Assembly (NCBI GenBank): GCA_964575335.1
Contig: CAZNPU010000021.1
Span: forward strand, 1 to 59,228
From: CAZNPU01 sp964575335
GTDB lineage: Bacteria > Planctomycetota > Phycisphaerae > Phycisphaerales > SM1A02
DNA: 59,228 bases
Direction of reading: 5' to 3'
The number at the start of each line of letters is the position of its first letter. Within the stretch, counting starts at the first letter, position 1. The notes below the pieces were generated by a model. That model saw nothing but the letters and a program-made list of their open reading frames with translations, did no database searches and was not told where the DNA came from. The position numbers and the translations under genes are program-made. This document shows positions 24,324-33,708 of the stretch, piece by piece.

Positions 24324-27299
24324 TTAGAAGTCGCTTACCTTCACATCCGCAAAGAGCATCGCATTTTCCTGATCGAAAATGCGCTTGGCCCGAGCCAGTT
24401 TCATGTACGTCACAACGATGAGCACCAGGCTTCCGCCGAACATGACAGCGAAAATCGGCAGCGCGTATTCGAAGCGGTCATCGCGTATGGGTACGGGATT
24501 CACCGTCGCGTAGCGTACAAGCCCGCCCTCGCGCCGCTCGCCAGCCACCACCGCGGGCGTGTGATCGCTCAGCAGGTCAACCTGCCGCGATGATTCCGCA
24601 GCTGCCGTCGAGGCCAGCACGTCCAGGAATGCTGCGCTTTCGGCTGCATTTGTGCCGGCCAGGGTGAGCATGAGCATGCCATTTTGCGATGCGTCGATAG
24701 TCAGATCCTCTTTCACGCGCTGGGTCACCTGGCTTGGCGTGCCGAAGCGATCCAGCCGCCGCTCGCGCATGCGCGTGGCCACAACCTGGTGAAATGCCGG
24801 GTCATTGAGCAACTGAACGTGCCGCTCGCGCCACTGCTCGGCCTTGTCGCCGGTCAGAGGCGATTTGGCGCGGTTGTGCGCTTCCAGCGCGACCGACGCA
24901 GCCATCACCGGCGGTGAGACATGGCCTGCTACAAACCAACTGCCAACGGCGCAAATGGCTGCAAGCATCATCACGCACGAAATGGTCACCGCAGCGCGAT
25001 GGCGAGCCCACTTGCGAATCATCTGTTGCTCTGAGGCAGCAAGCACGCGCTGCACCTCCGCAAGCTGTGCACGCTGCGCTTCGATCTCGCGCATCTGCTC
25101 GGCCCGCAGATCGGCAGCAGGCGACGGCGCAGCCTCGGCATGGCGGCGGACCAGCAGCCGCTTGTACTTTTCAAGCCGGGCGCGGCGTCGGCGCAGATGT
25201 TCCGCCACACTGGAAACGTGCTCCGCTTTTTCGCGCAGCGATCTGGCAAATGCATCATGGTCAGTGGGCAGCGACCCGCCTGACTGTGCTGCTCGCGCAG
25301 CCTCAAGCTCACGTTCGAGTTCGCCAATGCGCTCGCGAAGCTCAGCAACAGCACGCGCTTCGGCTTGATTGGCTTCTTCGAGCGCCTGACGATGCTGATC
25401 AGCCTGTTCCTCAAGCCTGGCCTGCAGGTCGGCCTGCGCCTTGGCCTGATACTGCTCGAGTTCAGCAGTCAACGCCTCGATTTGGGCAGCTTGCCGGGCA
25501 GCAAGGGCGTCCTGCGTGCTTGAACTGGCTTTTTCACTCAACTGCTCCTCAAGCTGGCGCTTGGCCTGCTCAGCGGCCAACTGCGCCTGCTGAACTTCCA
25601 GACGCAATTGGTCAAGCTCTGTGACAAGCTCTGCGTTGCGGCGCTCCAGTTCCGCCAACTCGGCGGCCCCCGCGCTCTGGCCACGCGCCTGTCGCAGGGC
25701 TTCGGTCAGATCAGCGATGCGCTGGTCGCGACGCTGAATCTCCTCCGGGTTGGAACGAAGTTTCGCCTCAGCAAGCTGCCTGGTGAGCTCTTCGATCTGT
25801 TGCTGCTGCTGCTCAACCATCGCCAGAGCCGACGCGCCGCGTTCGAGCTGCGGGGTCTGCTCCGCAAGAACCGTTGCGAACTCCTGCAGCTTGCGGCCGG
25901 CGTGCTCCAGCTTCTGCTTGGTGTCGGCAAGCTGCGTTTCACGATCAGCCAACTGCTCCTGCAGCGCCTGGAAACTTCGCTCCAGCGTGACGATCTTCTT
26001 TCGAGCCGCCTCCACCTCAGCCATGGCGGCATCGCGCGCCACCTGCGTTTCTTCAAGCGTGCTTGTAGCGGATTGCAGTTGAGCCGCCATCTCGGCGCGT
26101 TCCTGATCGGCCAGCCGCACAAGCTCCTGCGCGTCACGTTCAGCCGCTTCCGCTGACTGACGGGCTTCCTGCAGCGACGCTTCAAGCTCGCTGTTGCGCT
26201 CCTTGAGTGAAGCAAGCTCCGATGCCGCAGCCTGCAACTGAGCTGTTTTTTCCGACAGCGCTTCCTGCGACTGCTCCACATCGCGCATCAGCGAGCCGAC
26301 ATTGGCTTCAGCACGCTCGACACGCTGGAGCAATTCAGTTCGCTCTGCTTCAAGTTGCTGCGTCTGCTGCGCAAGTTCTGCCTGCTGCTGCTGAAGCTGG
26401 GCATCCAGTGCGGCAATGCGGTCCTGCTCAGCCTTGAACTGATCGCGCTGGCTCTGCAGGTCGGCTGCGCGGGCATCCAGCTCAGATGCGCGCTGATTCA
26501 ACTGCGATTCGGTCTGGGATTTCTGCTGCTCCCATTCGTGCTGGGCGCGTTCGAATTCAGCCTTGCGTTCATCCAGCTCGCGCTGCAGATTCGCATGTTC
26601 CTGCTGCCAGGCCTGCTCGGCCTGATCAAGCTCGCTGCGCTTTTGCTGCAGTTCCTGCTCGATGCGCTGCTGCTCGGCGCTCCACTGCTGCTTTGCCTGT
26701 TCCAGCGCAGTCAGCTTGTCGCGCAGCTCGGATTCGAGTCTTGCTTTGTCCTGATCCCATGCGGCGCGCGACTGTTCGATTTCCTCCAGTCGGCTCCGCA
26801 GTTCGTTTTCAAGCCGACTTTTTTCCGCTTCCCACTGCTCACAGCGCGATTGGTGTTCCGCCTGCTGCTGCTGCAGGCTTGATTGCTGCTGATCCAATTC
26901 CGCGCGCGCCGCGTCCAACTGCTGCTGCAACTGGCTGATGCGCTGCTGCTCCTGCTGGAGCCTGTGTTCTGCTTCACGTGATGCCGCGGCAAACCGGTTT
27001 TGTTCCTCCTCAAACTGCCTGCGTTCCTCCTGCAGCGCCTGTTCGCGTCGGTGCAGCGCGTCTTTGGCCTGCTCAATTTCCACTTCTGCCTTCTGGAGCG
27101 ACTGGGTTCGGGCCGCCAATGCCGCCAGAGCGTCGTCCTGAGTCTTTTGCGCCGAGCGCAGACGATTGAGCTGGCCTTCCACGTCAGCGAGGATTTTCAT
27201 GACATCATCGCCGACTGAAGTGTGCTGCGCCGGGACGTTTTCCATGTTCTGGTTGTCGCCGGCTGCCTGATCGAATTGGGATTCGGTTGTTTGCTGCAT
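24324..27299 (-). CDS. 991-residue coiled-coil protein with a Wzz-like membrane end
   Basis: ATG 27299 begins a product whose first roughly 760 residues are almost wholly coiled coil, rich in Gln, Glu, Ala and Leu with frequent Q-Q-Q and E-L-E repeats. A basic patch (K-W-A-R-H-R) leads to a transmembrane helix (about 769-793). A periplasmic segment of about 150 residues follows, then a second helix (about 945-966) and a short cytoplasmic tail. The membrane part has the topology and size of Wzz/GumC-type chain-length regulators (helix, loop, helix), but no clear sequence motif. The cytoplasmic coil could be a long scaffold or a tethering rod. It overlaps no neighbour and lies divergent from mqnE. 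Function unknown. Confidence 0.8.
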   Translation of the reverse strand: MQQTTESQFDQAAGDNQNMENVPAQHTSVGDDVMKILADVEGQLNRLRSAQKTQDDALAALAARTQSLQKAEVEIEQAKDALHRREQALQEERRQFEEEQNRFAAASREAEHRLQQEQQRISQLQQQLDAARAELDQQQSSLQQQQAEHQSRCEQWEAEKSRLENELRSRLEEIEQSRAAWDQDKARLESELRDKLTALEQAKQQWSAEQQRIEQELQQKRSELDQAEQAWQQEHANLQRELDERKAEFERAQHEWEQQKSQTESQLNQRASELDARAADLQSQRDQFKAEQDRIAALDAQLQQQQAELAQQTQQLEAERTELLQRVERAEANVGSLMRDVEQSQEALSEKTAQLQAAASELASLKERNSELEASLQEARQSAEAAERDAQELVRLADQERAEMAAQLQSATSTLEETQVARDAAMAEVEAARKKIVTLERSFQALQEQLADRETQLADTKQKLEHAGRKLQEFATVLAEQTPQLERGASALAMVEQQQQQIEELTRQLAEAKLRSNPEEIQRRDQRIADLTEALRQARGQSAGAAELAELERRNAELVTELDQLRLEVQQAQLAAEQAKRQLEEQLSEKASSSTQDALAARQAAQIEALTAELEQYQAKAQADLQARLEEQADQHRQALEEANQAEARAVAELRERIGELERELEAARAAQSGGSLPTDHDAFARSLREKAEHVSSVAEHLRRRRARLEKYKRLLVRRHAEAAPSPAADLRAEQMREIEAQRAQLAEVQRVLAASEQQMIRKWARHRAAVTISCVMMLAAICAVGSWFVAGHVSPPVMAASVALEAHNRAKSPLTGDKAEQWRERHVQLLNDPAFHQVVATRMRERRLDRFGTPSQVTQRVKEDLTIDASQNGMLMLTLAGTNAAESAAFLDVLASTAAAESSRQVDLLSDHTPAVVAGERREGGLVRYATVNPVPIRDDRFEYALPIFAVMFGGSLVLIVVTYMKLARAKRIFDQENAMLFADVKVSDF

Positions 27300-27571
27300 G
27301 GTTTCGCCTGTGGAACGCAGGAACATCCGGTCACGGAATACGCGCAAAATGGGCGGTTTGGAGATTTGGTATCGACACTTCCGGGCCATGCCTCAAGCAG
27401 CGGTCCGGAAACGCCGCAGCAAACGCTCAAACCGGCGGAACAGACCGAACAGATGAACCTGGCGCGTTCAAAGTCGGATGATTCGTCCCCGCCCCGCTAA
27501 GATGTAGCGATTCTGCCGGCTCGGCAGACTGACCCGACCGCGCCCCAACTCAACACAATGACAGCACAGCC

Positions 27572-28969
27572 ATGACCACCGCCACGTTGGAATGCCATCA
27601 CGTTGATTCACCCTTTGCTGCTTATAAGAACAAGCCGCGATTCGATCCGCGTCTGGAGCCAATTGTGGAGAAGGTGAACGCCGGTCAGCGGCTGTCGGCG
27701 GACGAGGGCATGCTGCTGTTTGAGACGCCGGATATCTGGACGCTCTGCGAGCTGGCTGATCGGGTTCGTCGGCGTCTGCACGGCGACATTGCCTACTACA
27801 ACGTCAACCGCCATATCAACTACTCGAACGTCTGCGCACTGAGCTGTAAGTTCTGCGCGTTTTATCGGAAAAAGGGTGAGCACGGCGCGTATGAGTTCTC
27901 GATCGAACAGATCCGCGAAGAAGCGCAGAAGGCTGCAGCGGCAGGTGCGACGGAACTGCACATCGTGGGCGGCCTGCACCCGTGGCTGAAGTTCGACTAT
28001 TACACCACCATGCTTCAGACCATCCGCGAAGCGGCGCCTCAGTTGCACATCAAGGCGTTCACCGCGGTGGAGATCGTGCACCTGGCGCGCATCAGCAGCC
28101 GCGGTCGGAACGGGTATGAAGGCATCATGAGCGTGCTGCGCGATCTGAAGGATGCAGGGCTGGGTTCACTGCCCGGCGGCGGCGCGGAAGTGTTCGATGA
28201 CCGCGTGCATGATGAGGCGTTCAAGGGCAAGATTCGCAGCCATCAGTGGCTTGATGTGCATCGCGCAGCGCACGAACTGGGTCTGAACTCCAATGCGACA
28301 ATGCTCTATGGCCACATCGAACAGCGAACCGATCGCATTCGCCACATGATCCTGCTGCGCGAAGCGCAGGATATAGCTCTGGCGCGGCTGGGGCTGACGA
28401 TTGACGATTTTCGCTTCAACGCCGCCGCTACCACTCTCACCACCACGCCGGGTCTGACCGAAGGGAAGACCCGGATCACCACAACACCCCCCCCCGGCGC
28501 ATCAGATACATCTGAAACATCTCATCAGGCATCCGCCACATCCGGGTCTTCCTCCGCTTCGCTTCGTCAGACCCGGCGTATGGGGTATTTTCAGACCATC
28601 ATCCCATTGCCGTTTTTCCCCGATGACAGCGAACTTGAACACCTTCCCGCGCCGACGGGGCTGGAGAATCTGCGCACGCTGGCGATCGCCCGGCTGATGC
28701 TGGACAACTTCCCGCACGTCAAGGCGTTCTGGATCATGCAAACACTGCAGATGGCGCAGTTCATGCTGCAAAACGGCGCCGATGACATCGACGGCACCGT
28801 GGTGTGGTACGACATCACGAAAGTCAATGCGTCATCCACTCATCAGGAAGTAAGCGTGTGGGACCTGCAAAAGGCCATCCGCGATGCGGGATTCAAACCC
28901 GTCGAGCGCGACACGCTGTACCGTCCCGTGGTGCGCGACGGAGCAAACTGGCGCGTGGCGGCTGAATGA
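27572..28969 (+). CDS. mqnE: aminofutalosine synthase MqnE with an internal insertion
   Basis: MqnE is a radical SAM enzyme of the futalosine menaquinone route; it makes aminofutalosine from a chorismate-derived enolpyruvyl benzoate and S-adenosylmethionine. The 465-residue product has the [4Fe-4S] motif C-A-L-S-C-K-F-C (Cys88, 92, 95) followed by A-F-Y-R-K-K-G-E, then H-I-V-G-G-L-H-P-W-L, A-E-V-F-D-D-R-V and G-Y-F-Q-T-I-I-P-L-P-F-F-P. Normally the segment ending L-R-E-x-Q-D runs almost directly into G-F-Q-x-F-I-P-L. Here about 69 residues (about 268-336) intervene, rich in Thr, Ser and Pro and coinciding in part with a nested inverted repeat in the DNA. The rest appears intact, so it may still work. 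No other menaquinone gene is adjacent. Confidence 0.9.
   Translation: MTTATLECHHVDSPFAAYKNKPRFDPRLEPIVEKVNAGQRLSADEGMLLFETPDIWTLCELADRVRRRLHGDIAYYNVNRHINYSNVCALSCKFCAFYRKKGEHGAYEFSIEQIREEAQKAAAAGATELHIVGGLHPWLKFDYYTTMLQTIREAAPQLHIKAFTAVEIVHLARISSRGRNGYEGIMSVLRDLKDAGLGSLPGGGAEVFDDRVHDEAFKGKIRSHQWLDVHRAAHELGLNSNATMLYGHIEQRTDRIRHMILLREAQDIALARLGLTIDDFRFNAAATTLTTTPGLTEGKTRITTTPPPGASDTSETSHQASATSGSSSASLRQTRRMGYFQTIIPLPFFPDDSELEHLPAPTGLENLRTLAIARLMLDNFPHVKAFWIMQTLQMAQFMLQNGADDIDGTVVWYDITKVNASSTHQEVSVWDLQKAIRDAGFKPVERDTLYRPVVRDGANWRVAAE
28445..28579 (+). repeat. nested inverted-repeat element inside mqnE
   Basis: The arm at 28445-28476 matches the reverse complement of the arm at 28540-28579 over nearly its full length, with an 8-base length difference. 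Each arm is also a small hairpin with ends CCGGGTCT and AGACCCGG. Between them lies a 63-base spacer with a run of nine C (about 28486-28494). The frame stays open across the whole element, adding codons for a Thr/Ser/Pro-rich stretch. Confidence 0.75.
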
Positions 28970-28985
28970 CCCCGTCATTCATCAT

Positions 28986-30134
28986 TCATTCGCTGTGCTC
29001 ATGATGCTTATGGAGAGCTGCAGCATCGGCTTCTCCTTCAGCGCCATCATCCCCCGCCTCATCGACGTGCTCGTGCTCCTCAGCTTCTTCTGCGGGCGCT
29101 TCTTCCTCAGGCTCAGGCCGCTTGCCGGTGTAAATCACGATGTCGGCTCGGCCGCGGTCGTGATCGAGCAAAGTAACCGCGTCATCCCGCTGCATGCTGA
29201 TGACGAGAATCCGCGCACCAGGCAGTCGCTTGCGCAGTTCGATTACCAGTCCGCCGTCAAAATCGCTGTGAAACTGGCCCACCAGATGCAGCACCTTCGT
29301 TGCGCCGCTGCGCTTTGCGCGTGCGATTGACGCAGCCATGGTCGCATCCCATACAAGTTGACTGCGAAAAATCGGCAGCAGGTGATCGGTGTTTCGCGCA
29401 ATAGGATGACCGCCAGCTTCGCTGTCGCCTTCTTCTTCATCGCCTGATTCGCCGTGCGACATCACTTCGAAGAACCGCTGACGGTACGCCCCTTCAGGCA
29501 ACGCGCCTGGCACATCAAAATACTTGCGGCGCGACGGCGGAAGGGATTGCAGCTGCTCATAGCCCTCCGTACGAGCCAGGCGCACATACCGCCGGGGCGC
29601 GTTGGCGGCAACCACGCGGCTGCCGGCGTGTTTCGCAGCGTCAATGATCGGCTGATACCACGCGAACCAACTGCCCTCGCCGGCCCAGCTTTCTGAAAAC
29701 GTCAGCCGCGCCAATGACGCTGCGTCGAGAACATCATCGAAATAGTCATCAACCAGAACCTGCTCATCGCGTTCGAGCATTTCCATGCTCACAACCGATC
29801 GCGGCCAGCGCGCCAGAGCATCTTCAACAATCGCCAACTGCACTGCGTGTCCAAGCGCATCGTCGTGCTGCTCGCCGAGTATGACCACATCGGCCCACGC
29901 CACGGCGCGCATCAGGCCGTCCCAATCAACGGGCGCGCCGTCGCGGCCAAGAAACATGGGCAAGCGGCGCGGCTCCGGCTCCTCGGGCCACGTTTGCAAA
30001 ACAGTTGCAGGCGCATCGCCTGCAATCTGATCGTAAGAAAGCAATGTGCGCTGATTTGCGCAGCCTGTGAGAACAGCAACGATGAACATCACCGGCAACA
30101 TCCGGTGCGATATGGCATGGGTCTGCAGCATCAT
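28986..30134 (-). CDS. ChaN-like (DUF399) haem-binding-type lipoprotein
   Basis: ATG 30134 gives 382 residues. A membrane segment ends in V-L-T-G-C (Cys25), a lipobox. The family signature V-V-I-L-G-E-Q-H-D-D with V-V-S-M-E-M-L-E-R-D follows, then H-L-V-G-Q-F-H-S-D-F near the C-terminus. ChaN proteins are iron-regulated lipoproteins that bind haem; related TIKI-fold proteins are metallopeptidases. The tail is acidic and His-rich (H-K-H-H-E-H-S-E). The start could also be 30131. It is convergent with mqnE, 16 bases between the stops. Confidence 0.85.
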   Translation of the reverse strand: MMLQTHAISHRMLPVMFIVAVLTGCANQRTLLSYDQIAGDAPATVLQTWPEEPEPRRLPMFLGRDGAPVDWDGLMRAVAWADVVILGEQHDDALGHAVQLAIVEDALARWPRSVVSMEMLERDEQVLVDDYFDDVLDAASLARLTFSESWAGEGSWFAWYQPIIDAAKHAGSRVVAANAPRRYVRLARTEGYEQLQSLPPSRRKYFDVPGALPEGAYRQRFFEVMSHGESGDEEEGDSEAGGHPIARNTDHLLPIFRSQLVWDATMAASIARAKRSGATKVLHLVGQFHSDFDGGLVIELRKRLPGARILVISMQRDDAVTLLDHDRGRADIVIYTGKRPEPEEEAPAEEAEEHEHVDEAGDDGAEGEADAAALHKHHEHSE

Positions 30135-30326
30135 GGCGGGAAGAATCGCCGCTTTGCCTCTGATCGTCAATACGCTGATGATCATCAAGCTGCGAAAATC
30201 TCGCAGCGCCCCACACCGCACGCAATCGGCATGAAATACGCAAAAAACGGCCAAAACCACGCTGGACCGGTTATGCTCTTAGCGAGCAGCCCGGGGAATG
30301 GTGTGACATCAGGAGGAGAAATCGAT

Positions 30327-31706
30327 ATGAAGCTTCAACAGTCGTCTGCAACATTGGCCGCCATGGGAGCCGGCCTGGCTCTGCTGGCTGTCTGCAGTTC
30401 TTCCGCACTCGCGTGCGATCCGCCGGCGTTTGATATTGAAACGTTGCTTGAAGACGGCATGTGGAACAACCCCAGTTCGATCGCGGTGGATGAAAACGGC
30501 GCGATTCACATCGCGTACATGACGCAGATCGACACCGACAGCTCAACCAAGGAAATCTGGTACGCCACCGACGGCGGTACGGGAAACTGGACCTTCAGCC
30601 GCATCACCGACAACAACGTGCGCGAAGAATATCCGCACCTGCAGCTCGATAACGAAGGCAACGTTCATATCGCATTCCACACCGGCACCACGACATCAAA
30701 CAAGATTCGATACGTGAACAACGTGGGCAATGAAGACGGCACCTTCAACCCCATCATCGACATCACCGATTCCGGCTACATCATTGTGCGGCATGATGTG
30801 GACGCCAACGGCCGGGTGCACTTTACCTTCCGAACCCAGACAGCCAATCTGACCGACAAGGTCTGCTACACCTGGTGGGATGCGGACAACGGCGTTGGAC
30901 CGATCACGATCCTCGACAATGTGCCGAGCCAGCAGCAAACCGATCCCGACCTGGCGGTCGGGCCCGACGGCACAGTGCACATCGTCTACTACGCGGGTGT
31001 CTTCTCCGGCCCGCTTGTGTACTTCAACAACGCTTCGGGCACGTTTCAGCGCATCGACACAGGCGTCACGGCCACCAACACGCTTTATCCGATCGTGGTC
31101 GTCTCGCCGCAGAACGTGGTGAGCATCTTCTACCGCATCGGCGATTTCCTGTGGGTGATCGATGACGGCGGCACGGGCACCTTCGGCTCACCCACGCAGG
31201 TGTTCACAGGCTCGTTCCGTCCATCGTTTTACAATCGCTTCGCCGTCGATCAAACTGGCAAGCGCTATGTTGCCTTCGCTTCAAACGTAGGCGACAACCG
31301 CGGCATTTACTTCATCCGTGAAGGCGAGGAGGGATTCTGCACGCCGGTGCAGCTGCTCGATGCTCCAAACAGCAACCAGGGCGCATCGGTGGCGATCAAC
31401 AGCGCCGGCAAAGTTGCTGTGTCGTATCAGCACGGCGGATTCGATGCCAAATCGAATATGGTGTACTCGAACATCTACGTCGCTACGACGCATATCGGCT
31501 CAGCGCCATCCTGCACAGGTGACGTCACCGGCGACAACGTCGTCAACGTGGATGACCTGCTGGCGGTGATTGCCAACTGGGGCACGTGCGATGATGTGAA
31601 TGATTGCCCGCCTGACATTGCGCCGCCGGGCAATCCCGCAGGCGACGGCGTGGTGAACGTGGACGATCTGCTGCTGGTCATCAGCGCATGGGGTACATGC
31701 GGGTAA
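30327..31706 (+). CDS. secreted beta-propeller-like protein with GC-type dockerins
   Basis: ATG 30327 follows AGGAGGAG and a signal peptide (1-29) precedes the mature region. It is 459 residues long. Repeated segments of the form D-x-x-G-x-x-H-I-A/V-Y (I-A-V-D-E-N-G-A-I-H-I-A-Y, L-D-N-E-G-N-V-H-I-A-F, V-G-P-D-G-T-V-H-I-V-Y) are typical of BNR-like beta-propellers. The last 64 residues (396-459) are two dockerin repeats with Cys at the ends. It probably binds a polymer outside the cell, but no catalytic residue can be named. Monocistronic, with a bidirectional terminator 77 bases past the stop. Confidence 0.85.
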   Translation: MKLQQSSATLAAMGAGLALLAVCSSSALACDPPAFDIETLLEDGMWNNPSSIAVDENGAIHIAYMTQIDTDSSTKEIWYATDGGTGNWTFSRITDNNVREEYPHLQLDNEGNVHIAFHTGTTTSNKIRYVNNVGNEDGTFNPIIDITDSGYIIVRHDVDANGRVHFTFRTQTANLTDKVCYTWWDADNGVGPITILDNVPSQQQTDPDLAVGPDGTVHIVYYAGVFSGPLVYFNNASGTFQRIDTGVTATNTLYPIVVVSPQNVVSIFYRIGDFLWVIDDGGTGTFGSPTQVFTGSFRPSFYNRFAVDQTGKRYVAFASNVGDNRGIYFIREGEEGFCTPVQLLDAPNSNQGASVAINSAGKVAVSYQHGGFDAKSNMVYSNIYVATTHIGSAPSCTGDVTGDNVVNVDDLLAVIANWGTCDDVNDCPPDIAPPGNPAGDGVVNVDDLLLVISAWGTCG

Positions 31707-31782
31707 GGCAACAGCGGTTTTGATCTGCCTGATCGCAGTCGCACAATCAGAACAGGTAAGAGAACAACAAAGCACGCAAACG

Positions 31783-31829
31783 CAACAAGTCAACAGCAGC
31801 TGCCGCCTGGCGCTGTTGTTGACTTGTTG
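31783..31829. terminator. bidirectional terminator between convergent genes
   Basis: CAACAAGTCAACA (31783-31795) pairs perfectly with TGTTGACTTGTTG (31817-31829) around a 21-base loop that can fold further. T-rich sequence follows in both directions, ATCTTTTGGTTT rightward. It lies between the propeller gene and the double-thioredoxin gene. Confidence 0.7.
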
Positions 31830-31912
31830 ATCTTTTGGTTTGCTGCGATGGATCGCTTCTGGCTGCGCTGCCGCTTAACGCGTGCAAACGAAGCAGCAGT
31901 GGCAGTGCAGCG

Positions 31913-33190
31913 TCAGTTGACCCAGCCGCGTCGGCGGGACGAGCCGCGACCGGGCGTAGCGGTATCGGATGCATTCGCAGCGTCGGCCTTGACGATCTGC
32001 TCCAGCGTCTCGGCTTTCAGTTCCGCAGGATGCCCCTGCCAACGCACGATCCAGTCTTTGCTCATCACGATGCAGTGCGGGATGGCGCGAACTTGAATCG
32101 CATTGGCCATGCGCCGACTCGGATCAAGCGCAAGGGAATATTGGAACGATTCTTCCTTCAGTTTGCGCTTATCAAGGCCTCTCCGGAAATCGCCCTCCTT
32201 CTCGTCACTGAGACCCACAAACACAACCTGATCTCTGAAGCGCTGGGCAAGACTGTTCATGTGCGGGATGGCAGCGACACACGGCCCGCACCAGGTGGCC
32301 CAGAAGTCGATCACCACCACCTTGCCTGAAGCATTGGGCTGTCTGGTGATCCATTCATCAACATAAAACTCCGGAGCGCGCTTGCCTCGGATATCGCGGG
32401 CGCCTCGAATCGGCCCGGTGGCGGGCGGGAACTCCGCTGCAGCAGCCTGGGGCTTGTCATCGCGCTGCGGCGCGCGCTTGCTGTGATCAAACGGCTCAGC
32501 AACCAGCGCTTCAACCGCTTCAGCCAGACCGCGTTCATTCAGCCCTGCGTATCGCACGATGCCGTGCTTATCCACCACAATGTTGACCGGCCGTTTGTAG
32601 ATGCCCAGGTCATCGCAGAATTTGCCGACCGGATCGATGACTACCGTGACCGACTCAGGCGATGAGCGGCGGGCCATAAACGCTTCGGCGCCATCAGCGC
32701 CTTCGGGGGTATGCAGCGCAATGACCTTGACGCCGCGCTGAACATCCTTCAGCGCCTTGGCGATGCGATCCGGCCAGTTGCGTCCGGCGGTGTTGGCGGT
32801 CGTCCAGGATTGGATCACCACCACCGTGCCGCGCAGATGATCCCATGTTGTGGGTTCGGCCTTCAACCACGTCAGATCATCGGTGAAGGCGGGCGGAGCG
32901 TAGCCGAGCAGTTGCTCTATTGCAGCGCGATCGTCTTTGGGCAAGCGCTCCAGCCAGCGGGCATCGGGCGGCTGGATCTCGGCAGGCTGCGTTTCAGTCT
33001 GTGCTTCGCCTTGCTGTGCTGCTTCAGACGAATCGCCCTTCGGCGGCGCAGCGGGAGGTTGCGTCTGCACCGCGGCAAGCGGATGCAGATAGACGGTCTG
33101 GCCCGCCTGACCTTGAAGGCCTTTGAGCGCAACAAGCATCGGCAAAAGCGCAACGGACAACACACAGGCGAACACGGTGCGAAGTTGCAT
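31913..33190 (-). CDS. exported protein with two thioredoxin-fold domains (TlpA-like)
   Basis: ATG 33190 gives 425 residues with a signal peptide (about 1-23) and a Gln/Pro-rich linker. The first thioredoxin-like domain (about 105-225) reads V-V-V-I-Q-S-W-T-T-A-N-T-A-G where an active site would be, so it has no CxxC. The second (about 260-400) has F-W-A-T-W-C-G-P-C (Cys301, Cys304) and V-R-A-I-P-H-C-I-V, a normal TlpA/ResA-type site. It would reduce disulfides in the envelope, for example on apocytochromes. The C-terminal tail is Ser/Arg-rich. It is monocistronic. A full thioredoxin reductant partner is not seen in the window. Confidence 0.88.
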   Translation of the reverse strand: MQLRTVFACVLSVALLPMLVALKGLQGQAGQTVYLHPLAAVQTQPPAAPPKGDSSEAAQQGEAQTETQPAEIQPPDARWLERLPKDDRAAIEQLLGYAPPAFTDDLTWLKAEPTTWDHLRGTVVVIQSWTTANTAGRNWPDRIAKALKDVQRGVKVIALHTPEGADGAEAFMARRSSPESVTVVIDPVGKFCDDLGIYKRPVNIVVDKHGIVRYAGLNERGLAEAVEALVAEPFDHSKRAPQRDDKPQAAAAEFPPATGPIRGARDIRGKRAPEFYVDEWITRQPNASGKVVVIDFWATWCGPCVAAIPHMNSLAQRFRDQVVFVGLSDEKEGDFRRGLDKRKLKEESFQYSLALDPSRRMANAIQVRAIPHCIVMSKDWIVRWQGHPAELKAETLEQIVKADAANASDTATPGRGSSRRRGWVN

Positions 33191-33708
33191 CAGCATCAAC
33201 TCCAATCTGGAAAACGCTGGCGTGCCATCAGTGTAGCGAGAGACAGGCTGCCGTTGACAGGCACGAGGCCCGATTTCCGCTTCGGCTCTGACGATCCCCG
33301 ATCAAATGCGTTTGTTATCGGCCATTTCAGCGGGCACAGCCATGCGCATCGCTGCTGCTTCACTTTCTGCCCGAAAGCAACGCTGCTATTTGCTATTGAT
33401 GAGGAAACTGCCCGACACGAGGGTGAGTTGAGCCGGTCGAGCCGGTCGTCAGCCATTCAGCTGGCAGGGTTCGCCAGAACAGCTCACCCTGTCTCTGACG
33501 CTTTTTCTGTTTGCCCTGGCTTTGGTGTTTTATGATTCGGTTTGCCGGGCAATCGTTGCTGGGCGATCAGCCACATACATAACGCAGCCCACGAGATTTC
33601 GCATGCCGGTGTGAGGCTTTTGGAATCCAGCCGGCCTACGATCCGCGTCCCACGCCCAGGCCAATATTTCCGGGACAGAAGCATTCGATTCGGCTCCAGC
33701 CATCAGCT
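33191..33708. other. divergent intergenic region
   Basis: A 518-base gap between the double-thioredoxin gene and the MATE gene. It contains a tandem GAGCCGGTC repeat at about 33429-33447 and an AT-rich hexamer TATGAT at 33531-33536 without a good -35 match. Two leftward frames cross it (86 and 66 codons) but neither has a convincing product. Confidence 0.4.
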
